A DNA stretch of 64,000 nt from Paenibacillus roseus. GTDB lineage: Bacteria; Bacillota; Bacilli; Paenibacillales; Paenibacillaceae. Below are positions 8,415-16,373 of the stretch, piece by piece; position 1 is the first letter of the stretch; each line of letters starts with the position of its first letter. The DNA is taken from NCBI RefSeq assembly GCF_016424485.1, contig NZ_JAELUP010000097.1:1-64000 (forward strand), given 5' to 3'. Both the position numbers and the translations under genes were made by a program. The notes under the pieces are model-generated. The model did no database searches and had not been told where the DNA came from. It was given only the letters and a program-made list of their open reading frames with translations.

Positions 8415-8728
8415 TCGCGTCCGCTAAAAAACATCTCATGCGCCAAAGCTGTCTGAATCTTCGATTCTTCCTCTGTCAGCTTGCGCACAAGTTCCATTTC
8501 AACCTGAGTAATTTCCTCTCCCTGGAAATTAATTTCAGCGATTGAAGCTACAATTTTTACGATTGCGATTGCTTCATTATCCGGTGTGTACGCGATCACT
8601 TTCTGCCCGGTCGGGTAGACGCGGAAGCCGTTTTTGACCATCTTGCCGCGTCCGTATTCCAGCAGTTCGTACAACTCTTGCTTTGATTTAAATTTGCATA
8701 CTGAATTGAATTCTGTTTCAAATCCCAT
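8411..8728 (-). CDS. Conserved small protein of unknown function
   Basis: A 105-residue soluble protein starting MGFETEFNSVCKFKSKQELYEL. A KNGFRVYPTGQKV segment is followed by a beta-rich IAIVKIVASIAEINFQG and an acidic helical tail. I cannot name a family with confidence; it resembles small DUF proteins of bacilli that contain a GYRVYP-type motif. Its stop overlaps the start of uvsE (ATGA), so the two are one transcription unit. That suggests, without proof, a shared role or expression pattern. It is probably real, given a good start context and natural composition. Confidence 0.7.
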   Translation of the reverse strand: MGFETEFNSVCKFKSKQELYELLEYGRGKMVKNGFRVYPTGQKVIAYTPDNEAIAIVKIVASIAEINFQGEEITQVEMELVRKLTEEESKIQTALAHEMFFSGRE

Positions 8729-8750
8729 TATGCGTTCAACTCTCCTTCAT

Positions 8751-9839
8751 TTAACTGCTGTATTGAAGCTGCTGCTTGGCCGCGTGCCGCTCAAGCGCCA
8801 GCGTGATCAACGTATCAAGAAGGTCCTTGTAAGCGACACCGGACTCCTTCCACATGAGCGGGTACATGCTGAACGGGGTAAAGCCGGGCATTGTATTCAC
8901 TTCATTAATAAACAGCTTGCCATCCTCTTTACGCAGAAAAAAATCCATGCGGGACAGCCCGGAGCCGTCAATTGCCAGGTAAGCCCGCAGCGCCAGGCTG
9001 CGGACAGTCTCTGCAGTCTCGAGCGACAATTGGGCCGGAATCTGGATGACGGATTTGCCGTCAACATATTTGGCCTGATAGTCATAAAAATCGCCGGAGC
9101 TAATAATCTCGCCAGGTATAGACACACGAGGCTCATCATTGCCAAGAACACTTACCTCAATTTCTCTGGCATCAACGAATTCCTCGACGATAACCTTCCG
9201 GTCAAAACGTAGAGCATAGGCCACCGCTGCTTGCAGCTCTTCCCGGTTCCTTGCTTTGGAGATGCCTACGCTTGAGCCGAGATTGGCCGGTTTGACAAAA
9301 CACGGATAGCCAATCGAAATTTCAATCTCCATAATGAAAAAACCAGGGTCCTTCTCCCACTGAGTACGATTGAAATACCGGTACACGCATTGGGGAAGCC
9401 CTTCCTGGGCAAAAACTTTCTTCATTATAATTTTGTCCATCCCTACCGCAGAGGTCAGAACACCGGCCCCCACATACGGAAGATTGGCGATTTCCAACAG
9501 TCCCTGGATAGTTCCGTCCTCACCGAAAGTGCCGTGCAGCAGCGGAAAGACCACATCAAGATTTGTGCCGGCAGCTGTGCTGATTCCATCGAACAGGGAA
9601 GTAATTGCCGGAGCGGCTATGGTTTGCGGATTTCTGAATTGCAGTTCATCCACAGAAGCCGGGGCGGCAGGCAAAAAGTCACTCGTCAGCCACTCGCCTT
9701 GCTTCGTTATGTAGAACGGCTTTATTTCATATTTATCGTAATCAAATGCCTGCAGGACGGATAATGCGGTTTGTAGCGACACCTCATGCTCCCCCGACCT
9801 GCCTCCATAGATGAAGCCAACCTTCAATTTCTCCCCCAT
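8751..9839 (-). CDS. ddl: D-alanine--D-alanine ligase
   Basis: ATP-dependent formation of D-Ala-D-Ala for peptidoglycan precursor synthesis, cytoplasmic ATP-grasp enzyme of 362 residues (usual 300-370). Visible motifs are FIYGGRSGEHEVSLQTA at the N-terminus, LHGTFGEDGTIQGLLE, PYVGAGVLTSAVGMDK, CFVKPANLGSSVGISK, VEEFVDAREIEVSVLG and the C-terminal MDFFLRKEDGKLFINEVNTMPGFT with the metal-binding Asn/Glu. A 21-base gap separates it from the next gene on the same strand, so it may share a transcript with the small protein and uvsE. Symbol given for function; whether this is the only Ddl is unknown. Confidence 0.95.
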   Translation of the reverse strand: MGEKLKVGFIYGGRSGEHEVSLQTALSVLQAFDYDKYEIKPFYITKQGEWLTSDFLPAAPASVDELQFRNPQTIAAPAITSLFDGISTAAGTNLDVVFPLLHGTFGEDGTIQGLLEIANLPYVGAGVLTSAVGMDKIIMKKVFAQEGLPQCVYRYFNRTQWEKDPGFFIMEIEISIGYPCFVKPANLGSSVGISKARNREELQAAVAYALRFDRKVIVEEFVDAREIEVSVLGNDEPRVSIPGEIISSGDFYDYQAKYVDGKSVIQIPAQLSLETAETVRSLALRAYLAIDGSGLSRMDFFLRKEDGKLFINEVNTMPGFTPFSMYPLMWKESGVAYKDLLDTLITLALERHAAKQQLQYSS

Positions 9840-9899
9840 TGGTTTTCCTCCGGTTACGTATAATTTCCCTTACTTGGGCCAATGACATACTAGAAATGT

Positions 9900-10952
9900 C
9901 TATAATTCATCTGCGATATGAAAAAATCGGTACTGTGTCTGCTCGGTCCACGCGTAAGAATCACGGTAATCCCAATAGCGGTGCCGACTTGATACGGTAT
10001 TGGCGTTCACCAGAGGCATGCCGTCCACATCAAAAGCGGTTACAATCGTGCTATGCTGAAACCTTCCGTCCCCGTTCCAATCATAGACGATAACATCGCC
10101 CAGCTTCAGTTGATCAGGAGCGTTGACTGCGATAGCCCGCAATCCGGTTGTACGCCGCCCGGCCAAAAAGCTTTGCAGTGCATTGGACACGGCCCAACTG
10201 TAACTCCACCATTCATTGCCATTGTCGCGGCCTTTGTACCACCAGCCCGTTCCCCTTCTACCAGTATAGTCCATCGGGACTCGGCCTGCAAAGAGACACT
10301 GGGAAATGTAGTTGGTGCAATTAACCTCGAATTCTTCATATTCCGGATTAGCCGTATCCCACCAGCGGTCGGCATAAGCAACGGCCAAGTCGCGGTGATA
10401 CAAACCACGGGCAGATTCATGGCTGAAATTTCTTAACAAATTATGATTCAAGTACGGAAGCCCCGGAGCTTTTGCCGGGAAAAAGGGTTCATCCTGTCTT
10501 AAGGAAAGACCGGCGCCGCCAAATCTGGGACGCCGCTCGGCTACGACAGGTTCAATGCGGGTTATCTGCCACCTGCTTCCATCATGCTGAAGCCAGATAC
10601 GTTCGTAATCCCGGCGCTCCTCCACATAGACGCTTCCCTGTTGATTTAGCGTCCTGGTATGCTCGCATCGAAGCAGCATGGATGCCTCATTACCGAATTC
10701 TTGCACACGAATCAGACTGGCTCGGGCCTCGTGCTTGACGGAAGCTGCGAGCCGCTGTCTGTCCCGGTCCGCTGTCCGCGCCAGTCTCTTGTCCAGCCGC
10801 TGCAAATGCTCCTGATCGGCAGCGGCTTCCTTAAGCGGGAGACCGGCATGTTCAATCTCGGCCTGATTCAACAGCCGCACATACTCGTTAATTGTAGCTT
10901 TCCAGCCGCTTAACTGCTGTGGGCTACGCTTGACCCTCGGGGAATGCGCCAT
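9900..10952 (-). CDS. Amidase-domain protein (Amidase_6 type)
   Basis: A 350-residue protein. The C-terminal 150 residues match the papain-like amidase domain seen in spore-former surface proteins: NCTNYISQCLFAGRVPMDY with the putative catalytic Cys, GWWYKGRDNGNEWWSYSWAVSNAL, then LGDVIVYDWNGDGRFQHSTIVTAF with the candidate His. The N-terminal half is helical and basic and shows no signal peptide, which is unusual if it acts on cell wall. ATG follows AGGAGG. Related proteins often occur in Paenibacillus and Bacillus, but their substrate is not known. Peptide or wall amide hydrolysis is inferred from the domain only. Confidence 0.75.
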   Translation of the reverse strand: MAHSPRVKRSPQQLSGWKATINEYVRLLNQAEIEHAGLPLKEAAADQEHLQRLDKRLARTADRDRQRLAASVKHEARASLIRVQEFGNEASMLLRCEHTRTLNQQGSVYVEERRDYERIWLQHDGSRWQITRIEPVVAERRPRFGGAGLSLRQDEPFFPAKAPGLPYLNHNLLRNFSHESARGLYHRDLAVAYADRWWDTANPEYEEFEVNCTNYISQCLFAGRVPMDYTGRRGTGWWYKGRDNGNEWWSYSWAVSNALQSFLAGRRTTGLRAIAVNAPDQLKLGDVIVYDWNGDGRFQHSTIVTAFDVDGMPLVNANTVSSRHRYWDYRDSYAWTEQTQYRFFHIADEL

Positions 10953-10986
10953 TATCGAAACCTCCTTTACAAGCGTTCAGCCCGTA

Positions 10987-11115
10987 TCAATAAAAGTCAG
11001 GAATTGCACATACTATTGGAATGCCATCAAAGATTTGGCCGCATCTACTTTTACAGTGCGAATGTAGCAGCATCCGCAAGCCCTGATTGTTTTCGCAATG
11101 TTCAGTCTGCTTCAA
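10987..11115 (-). CDS. Possible small Cys-containing protein
   Basis: A 42-residue frame opening with TTG, eight bases after a strong GGAGGGG. The peptide starts MKQTEHCENNQG and ends IPIVCAIPDFY; four Cys occur at 7, 21, 25 and 36, the middle two as CKSRC. I recognise no family. The ribosome site is better than chance, but the length and TTG start leave it uncertain. Confidence 0.35.
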   Translation of the reverse strand: MKQTEHCENNQGLRMLLHSHCKSRCGQIFDGIPIVCAIPDFY

Positions 11116-11216
11116 AGCGGTATTCCCCTCCTGGGGGAACCGAACATAAAATCTGGGCGGTGAAGCAGATCGATTCATTATATGAAATAATAGATGGTCT
11201 CATGATGAAAACCCTC

Positions 11217-11246
11217 TTTACGCAAGCCCTAAATTAACGATATACT
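11217..11246 (+). promoter_or_regulatory. Candidate sigma-A promoter of acnA
   Basis: TTTACG (11217-11222), 18-base spacer, TATACT (11241-11246), with a leader of about 70 bases before the ATG. Confidence 0.5.
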
Positions 11247-11321
11247 AGATTTAGGTTTAATTTTGAAATTATGTTTCACAGAATGAAACAGACTGAACTG
11301 CGCTTAAGGAGGAACTCTACG

Positions 11322-14033
11322 ATGTCTAAACAAAATCAATACTCCGTCCGCACATCGCTTGATGTGGGCGGCAAATCGTATGCCTATTACAGATTGGACG
11401 GTTTAGAAGAGCAAGGTCTCGGCAACATCTCCAAGCTTCCTTTTTCCATCAAAGTTCTGCTCGAGGCGGCTGTTCGTCAGTTCGACGGACGCGCAATTAC
11501 AGCAGATCATGTCAAGCAGCTGACGAAATGGGCTGACGGACGCGAGGATAAAGAAATTCCGTTTATCCCTGCACGTATCGTTCTTCAAGACTTCACCGGC
11601 GTACCGGTTGTTGTTGACCTCGCAGCAATGCGCGACACCGTTAAAAAAGCTGGCGGCGATCCAAAACAAATCAATCCGCTCGTACCGGTTGACCTTGTTA
11701 TCGACCACTCTGTCATGGTAGATGCATTCGGAACTCCAGATGCATTGGAATTTAACGAAACGATCGAATTCAAACGCAATGAAGAACGTTACCGCTTCCT
11801 GCGCTGGGCGCAAACTGCATTCGACAACTTCCGTGCGGTGCCTCCTGCAACCGGTATCGTTCACCAGGTTAACCTTGAGTATCTGGCATCTGTAGCTGCT
11901 ACAAAAACTGTAGACGGCGAAACTGTCGTGTACCCGGACTCTCTGGTCGGAACGGACTCGCATACAACAATGATCAATGGTCTTGGCGTAGTGGGCTGGG
12001 GCGTTGGCGGTATCGAGGCAGAGGCAGGAATGCTGGGACAGCCTTTGTACTTTGTAACACCTGAGGTTATCGGATTCAAGCTGACAGGAAGTCTGGCAGA
12101 AGGAGCAACAGCTACCGACCTGGCGCTGACTGTTACTCAAATTTTGCGTAAAAAAGGCGTGGTAGGCAAGTTCGTGGAATTCTTTGGACCAGGCCTGTCC
12201 AATATCAGTCTGGCAGACCGTGCAACTGTAGCTAACATGGCTCCTGAATACGGCGCAACTGTCGGTTTCTTCCCGGTTGATAATGAGACGCTGAACTTCC
12301 TGCGCAACACCGGACGTGAGGAAGAGCAAATTGCACTGGTTGAAGCTTACTATAAAGCACAAGGCATGTTCCGCTCGGACGAAACGCCGGACCCAGCATT
12401 CTCCGATGTAGTTGAGCTTGACCTCTCCTCCATCGTACCTTCCCTGGCCGGACCGAAGCGTCCGCAAGACCGTGTTGAGCTGACTTCCATGAAGGAATCG
12501 TTCAATGACATTCTCCGCACTCCGATTGACAAAGGCGGATACGGACTGTCTGACAATAAGATCGAAGAAGTTGTAGAAGTGAAGCATAAAGACGGCCAAC
12601 TGAGCAAAATGAGCACAGGTGCGGTTGTTATTGCGGCGATTACGAGCTGTACGAACACCTCCAACCCAAGCGTAATGCTAGGCGCAGGCCTCGTTGCCAA
12701 AAAAGCGGTTGAGCGCGGACTTGTAAAGCCTGCTTACGTAAAAAGCTCGCTGACTCCAGGCTCCCTCGTCGTAACCGAATACCTGAAAAAAGCAGGATTG
12801 CTGGAATCGCTTGAAGCGCTGGGCTTCCACGTTGCAGGTTACGGCTGCGCTACCTGTATCGGCAACTCCGGTCCGCTTCCAGATGAAGTGAGCCAGGCTA
12901 TTGCGGATAATGACATGACTGTGGCTGCAGTGCTGTCCGGTAACCGCAACTTTGAAGGCCGTGTCCATGCGCAGGTTAAAGCGAACTATCTGGCTTCCCC
13001 GCCGCTCGTTGTCGCTTACGCGCTGGCTGGTACGGTAAATATCGACCTGTCCAAAGATCCGATCGGATATGACCAGTCTAACCAACCGGTATACCTGAAG
13101 GATATCTGGCCAACATCCAAGGAAATTGCCGATGCAATCTCCATTGCCATGAGCCCTGAGCTGTTCCGCAGCAAGTATGCCAACGTATTTACGCAAAACG
13201 AGCGCTGGAACTCCATTCCAGTGCCAAAAGGCGAGCTCTACGAGTGGGATGAAAACTCCACGTACATCGCGAACCCGCCGTTCTTCTCAAACCTGGGCTC
13301 CGAAGTAGACGACATTGCCGATATCGAAGGCTCCAACGTGCTGGCATTGCTGGGCGATTCCGTAACGACGGACCATATCTCCCCTGCCGGTAACATCAAG
13401 GTTGACAGTCCAGCAGGCCAGTTCCTGATCGAGCATGGCGTAGCGCGCGAGGACTTCAACTCTTACGGTTCCCGCCGCGGTAACCATGATGTAATGATGC
13501 GCGGTACATTCGCAAACATCCGTATCCGCAACCAGGTTGCTCCTGGCACTGAGGGCGGCGTAACCAAATACCTGCCAACCGATGAAGTATTGTCTATCTA
13601 TGATGCTTCCATGAAGTATCAGGCTGAAGACAAAAACCTGGTGGTTATCGCAGGCAAAGAATACGGTACAGGAAGCTCCCGCGACTGGGCGGCGAAAGGT
13701 ACTTTCCTGCTTGGCGTAAAAGCGGTTATCGCAGAAAGCTTCGAGCGTATTCACCGCTCCAACCTGGTCGGCATGGGCGTACTGCCGTTGCAATTCCAGC
13801 CAGGCCAAAGCTGGTCCTCCCTGGGCATCAACGGTCGCGAGGTATTTGATATTAAAGGCCTCTCCAATGACGTACTGCCAGGACAGGAAATTACAGTTAC
13901 AGCAACCCGTGAAGACGGAACAACATTCGAATTCAAAGCGATTGCCCGCCTCGATTCGATGGTTGACGTGGACTACTACCGTAATGGCGGTATTCTGCAA
14001 ACCGTACTTCGTCAAATGATCGCAAAAATGTAA
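11322..14033 (+). CDS. acnA: Aconitate hydratase A
   Basis: Interconverts citrate and isocitrate in the TCA cycle; cytoplasmic 4Fe-4S enzyme of 903 residues, the usual AcnA/CitB length. Cluster cysteines are Cys443 (SCTNTSNPS), Cys509 and Cys512 (GYGCATCIGNSG). Substrate motifs include GTDSHTTMINGLGVVGWGVGG and, in the mobile C-terminal domain, GSSRDWAAKGT. The ATG at 11322 has AAGGAGGA; an upstream in-frame ATG is not ribosome-bound. In B. subtilis the homologue also acts as an iron-responsive RNA-binding protein, which could hold here but is not visible. Codon use looks strongly biased, consistent with high expression. It ends at a good terminator. Confidence 0.97.
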   Translation: MSKQNQYSVRTSLDVGGKSYAYYRLDGLEEQGLGNISKLPFSIKVLLEAAVRQFDGRAITADHVKQLTKWADGREDKEIPFIPARIVLQDFTGVPVVVDLAAMRDTVKKAGGDPKQINPLVPVDLVIDHSVMVDAFGTPDALEFNETIEFKRNEERYRFLRWAQTAFDNFRAVPPATGIVHQVNLEYLASVAATKTVDGETVVYPDSLVGTDSHTTMINGLGVVGWGVGGIEAEAGMLGQPLYFVTPEVIGFKLTGSLAEGATATDLALTVTQILRKKGVVGKFVEFFGPGLSNISLADRATVANMAPEYGATVGFFPVDNETLNFLRNTGREEEQIALVEAYYKAQGMFRSDETPDPAFSDVVELDLSSIVPSLAGPKRPQDRVELTSMKESFNDILRTPIDKGGYGLSDNKIEEVVEVKHKDGQLSKMSTGAVVIAAITSCTNTSNPSVMLGAGLVAKKAVERGLVKPAYVKSSLTPGSLVVTEYLKKAGLLESLEALGFHVAGYGCATCIGNSGPLPDEVSQAIADNDMTVAAVLSGNRNFEGRVHAQVKANYLASPPLVVAYALAGTVNIDLSKDPIGYDQSNQPVYLKDIWPTSKEIADAISIAMSPELFRSKYANVFTQNERWNSIPVPKGELYEWDENSTYIANPPFFSNLGSEVDDIADIEGSNVLALLGDSVTTDHISPAGNIKVDSPAGQFLIEHGVAREDFNSYGSRRGNHDVMMRGTFANIRIRNQVAPGTEGGVTKYLPTDEVLSIYDASMKYQAEDKNLVVIAGKEYGTGSSRDWAAKGTFLLGVKAVIAESFERIHRSNLVGMGVLPLQFQPGQSWSSLGINGREVFDIKGLSNDVLPGQEITVTATREDGTTFEFKAIARLDSMVDVDYYRNGGILQTVLRQMIAKM

Positions 14034-14047
14034 ATCGAGTTCGCAAT

Positions 14048-14086
14048 CCCGTATACGGCCTGCCCGCCGTGTACGGGGTTTTTTAT
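14048..14086 (+). terminator. Terminator of acnA
   Basis: CCCGTATACGG pairs with CCGTGTACGGG around TGCCCG, followed by TTTTTTATT, 15 bases after the acnA stop. Confidence 0.85.
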
Positions 14087-14109
14087 TATAAAATTTTTCA
14101 ACATAAATT

Positions 14110-14182
14110 GAACGAAAGAAAGTCAGGCACGGCCTGCTTGTGAAAGGTTCTTCCGATCGCTGTTGTTCCCGGATTTCTTGAA
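14110..14182. repeat. Dispersed repeat family 1, copy 1 (fullest)
   Basis: Contains both landmarks of the family: GTCAGGCACGGCCTGCTTGT, a small inverted repeat, and the core TTCCGATCGCTGTT followed by CCCGGATTTCTTGAAC. Other copies lie at 14285-14468 (embedded), 18436-18472 and 60819-60880. Confidence 0.6.
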
Positions 14183-14211
14183 CAAATGGTAGTCATGAGA
14201 TTTTTTAATAA

Positions 14212-14226
14212 TGAGAATCATTTTCA
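14212..14226. promoter_or_regulatory. Fur-box-like site without an obvious target
   Basis: TGAGAATCATTTTCA matches the 7-1-7 Fur consensus at 12 of 14 informative positions. No gene starts downstream on the plus strand for 3.6 kb and the acnA terminator lies upstream, so it may be fortuitous or control a small RNA. Confidence 0.35.
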
Positions 14227-14284
14227 AATATAGGATACACTATCTTGGTCAGGTTGACAACTGCTGAATCTTTTTAAAAGATAC

Positions 14285-14468
14285 TTACTTTATGGAAAGG
14301 TACAGGTTCCGAGATGAAGGATTCTTCCGATTGCTGTTAAAGACCGATTTCCTTGAATGAACCAAATAAGGTGGGAAATCGGTCTTTAAAGGCAAACGCT
14401 TCGCTTCTCCAGAACCCTTCATCTCTCCACCTGCCTTTCCACCTGCCTTTCCACTATATAAATAGTAA
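14285..14468. repeat. MITE-like long imperfect inverted repeat
   Basis: The left arm from TTACTTTATGGAAAGG (14285-14300) to TTAAAGACCGATTTCC (14338-14353) is mirrored by the right arm from GGAAATCGGTCTTTAA (14374-14389) to CCTTTCC...AGTAA (14445-14468). The inner 16 bp are perfect and the outer parts imperfect with small insertions, including a doubled ACCTGCCTTTCC. The loop is about 20 bases. The left arm also carries the repeat-family-1 core TTCCGATTGCTGTT. It encodes no credible protein. It could be a non-autonomous element or a highly folded RNA. Confidence 0.55.
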
Positions 14469-14561
14469 TTAAAATCCCCTGCCATGCAGCGTCCCCTCCC
14501 CTGGAGGACAACCACTAATTTTGGTTTTGAACCAATTTAAAAAATTAATTTCCTATAAAAT

Positions 14562-14606
14562 AAAAATGAAGCCCGACCTCATTCAATTCCAGGCGGCTTC
14601 ATTTTT
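14562..14606 (-). terminator. Terminator downstream of opuAC
   Basis: AAAAATGAAGCC (14562-14573) pairs with GGCTTCATTTTT (14595-14606); the A/T flanks make it usable in both directions. Confidence 0.75.
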
Positions 14607-14608
14607 AC

Positions 14609-14640
14609 ATCTAAATCTAAATCTAAATCTAATACATCTA
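14609..14640. repeat. Short tandem repeat of ATCTAA
   Basis: About four tandem hexamers, then an imperfect fifth (ATACATCTAA), between the terminator and opuAC. Likely slippage-prone filler. Confidence 0.7.
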
Positions 14641-14659
14641 AATATCAACTTCCTCTTGC

Positions 14660-15526
14660 TTACTCTCCGATCCAGGAGTTAACTTTATCTTCATTGGCCT
14701 CGACCCATGCTTTTGCCGCATCCCCAGGGGATTTGCCTTCATTGATATTGACCATTACCTCGGCCATATCTTCAGGCGTCCAGTTGAATGCATCCAGCAG
14801 AGCATAGACCTCCGGCTTATCTTCTTCCAGCCCTTGGCGCACAAGCGTATGAATTTGCTCATCGCCGCCATAGACATTTTTCGGGTCTTCCAGATATGTC
14901 AGTTCCATTTTGGCGAACATCCAATGCGGCGTCCAGCCAGTGACGACAATCGGCTGCTGGGCTTTATAAGCTTTATCCAGCTCTTGCGCCATCGCCGCCG
15001 ACGAACTTTCGACAAGTGTCCACTTGCCGCGCAGGCCGTATTCGTCCAGCACTTTCTCTGTAGACATCATGATGCCTGCGCCCGGCTCGATTCCGATAAT
15101 TTTGTAGTTCAGCGCCTGACCGTTCTCGTCCTTATTCAAATCCTCAATGCTTTTGATATCCATATAGGACGGGACAGCGAGACCAATCTTCGTGCCTTCA
15201 AGATTCGGCCCCAGATCAACCAGTTTATCCCCGTAACGTTCCATATAGGATTTGTGGGTGGAAGGCAGCCATCCGGCGACCATGCCATCAGCGCTGCCGT
15301 CAGCAATTCCGGCAAACATCGGACCGGCATCCACCTGGAGCATCTCTACTTTATAGCCGAGTTTTTGCTCCAATACTTCCTTTACAACATACGTACTGGC
15401 GATTTCGGAATCCCAAGCCACGTATGCGAGCTTGACATTTTTACTGCCGCCGCTGGCGGAATTCGCACATCCTGCCAAAACTGTGATCAGCAATGCAGCC
15501 GCCATCAGCAAACTAAGTTTTTTCAA
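14660..15526 (-). CDS. opuAC: Glycine betaine ABC transporter, substrate-binding lipoprotein
   Basis: Extracytoplasmic receptor of the OpuA osmoprotectant importer. The first 20 residues form a lipoprotein signal ending in the lipobox LAGC, so Cys is lipidated and the protein is tethered outside the membrane. The 288-residue protein is an OpuAC-type (PF04069) domain: the KLAYVAWDSEIASTYVVKEVL opening and conserved Trp residues in AGWLPSTHK, GKWTLVESS and VTGWTPHWMF are in place for a Trp-cage around the quaternary ammonium. It is last in the minus-strand opuAA-AB-AC operon, 13 bases after opuAB, and is followed by a terminator. Proline betaine and related solutes may also be bound. Confidence 0.92.
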   Translation of the reverse strand: MKKLSLLMAAALLITVLAGCANSASGGSKNVKLAYVAWDSEIASTYVVKEVLEQKLGYKVEMLQVDAGPMFAGIADGSADGMVAGWLPSTHKSYMERYGDKLVDLGPNLEGTKIGLAVPSYMDIKSIEDLNKDENGQALNYKIIGIEPGAGIMMSTEKVLDEYGLRGKWTLVESSSAAMAQELDKAYKAQQPIVVTGWTPHWMFAKMELTYLEDPKNVYGGDEQIHTLVRQGLEEDKPEVYALLDAFNWTPEDMAEVMVNINEGKSPGDAAKAWVEANEDKVNSWIGE

Positions 15527-15539
15527 TGTGTACGCCCCC

Positions 15540-16373
15540 TTATTGTTTCTTTCTCTTGATTACATTCTGCGAAATCCGGTCAAGCAAGATCGCCATGATT
15601 ACGACTGCCAGACCTGCTTCAAAACCAATGCCTGTATGGGTTTGGGTAACTGCACGGTATACATCCGCGCCTACTCCCTGGGCTCCGATCATGGAGGCAA
15701 CAACCACCATCGACAACGACAGCATAATCGTCTGGTTAATCCCGGCCATAATCGTCGGCATCGCAATTGGCAATTGCAGCTTGAACAGCTTCTGCCCAGG
15801 CGTGGAGCCGAAGGCATCCGCCGCCTCTACAAGCTCTTCCGGCACCTGCCGGATACCAAGATTGGTCAGACGAATGGTCGGCGGAATCGCGAAGATCACC
15901 GAAGCGATGACCCCCGGCACGACGCCGAGCGAGAAGAACGAGATGGCGGGAAGCAAATATACGAAGGCCGGCATCGTCTGCATAAAATCAAGCACCGGCG
16001 TGATCATATTTTGCATCTTATTATTGCGGGCACATAAAATCCCTACCGGAACGCCGATAATGACAGACAGCACAGCCGCTGTCAGGACAAGCGCCAGCGT
16101 CTGCATGGAATTATCCCAATAGCCCAGGTTATCAATAAGCAGTAATCCTATAAGAGCAAATACACCCATTCGCCATTTGGCTACATACCAGGTTAATGCC
16201 ACAAGGATTGCTATCAGCAGCAACGCTGGTGTACCGCGAAGCACAAACTCAAAGCCGCTTACAATCTGTCCAATAATAAACTTGATCGCATTGAATAACG
16301 GAGCCATATTCACGGACAGCCAATCCTCAGCCGCTTCAATCCAGCCTGCGAGCGGAATTTTCGGCAAATTCAT
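15540..16373 (-). CDS. opuAB: Glycine betaine ABC transporter permease
   Basis: A 277-residue membrane permease of the OpuA importer. It opens with an amphipathic stretch, MNLPKIPLAGWIEAAEDWLS, as in OpuAB/ProW, then about seven hydrophobic segments. The cytoplasmic EAA-like loop reads EAADAFGSTPGQKLFKLQLPIAMPTIMAG, which docks the ATPase. Start overlaps the opuAA stop by four bases, so the two are coupled. The typical GAQGVGADVYRAVTQTHTGIGFEAGLAVVIMAI tail is present. The role in betaine uptake under osmotic stress rests on strong family resemblance and operon context. Confidence 0.92.
   Translation of the reverse strand: MNLPKIPLAGWIEAAEDWLSVNMAPLFNAIKFIIGQIVSGFEFVLRGTPALLLIAILVALTWYVAKWRMGVFALIGLLLIDNLGYWDNSMQTLALVLTAAVLSVIIGVPVGILCARNNKMQNMITPVLDFMQTMPAFVYLLPAISFFSLGVVPGVIASVIFAIPPTIRLTNLGIRQVPEELVEAADAFGSTPGQKLFKLQLPIAMPTIMAGINQTIMLSLSMVVVASMIGAQGVGADVYRAVTQTHTGIGFEAGLAVVIMAILLDRISQNVIKRKKQ

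Larger units (their letters stand above)
10953..11321. other. Intergenic stretch with a small candidate frame and the acnA promoter
   Basis: About 370 bases between divergent genes. It holds one possible small minus-strand gene (10987-11115), a C/G-rich inverted motif TCCCCTCCTGGGGGA near 11130, and the acnA promoter. No repeat family member was seen. Confidence 0.5.

Noticed and set aside
11403..12599. 398-codon minus frame opposite acnA
   Set aside because: Antisense shadow produced by the biased codon use of acnA; no recognisable domain.
14285..14515. 76-codon minus frame over the MITE-like hairpin
   Set aside because: Explained by the inverted repeat; product is low-complexity and unsupported.
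14609..14640. Tandem ATCTAA as CRISPR-like array
   Set aside because: Unit is six bases without spacers; simple slippage repeat.
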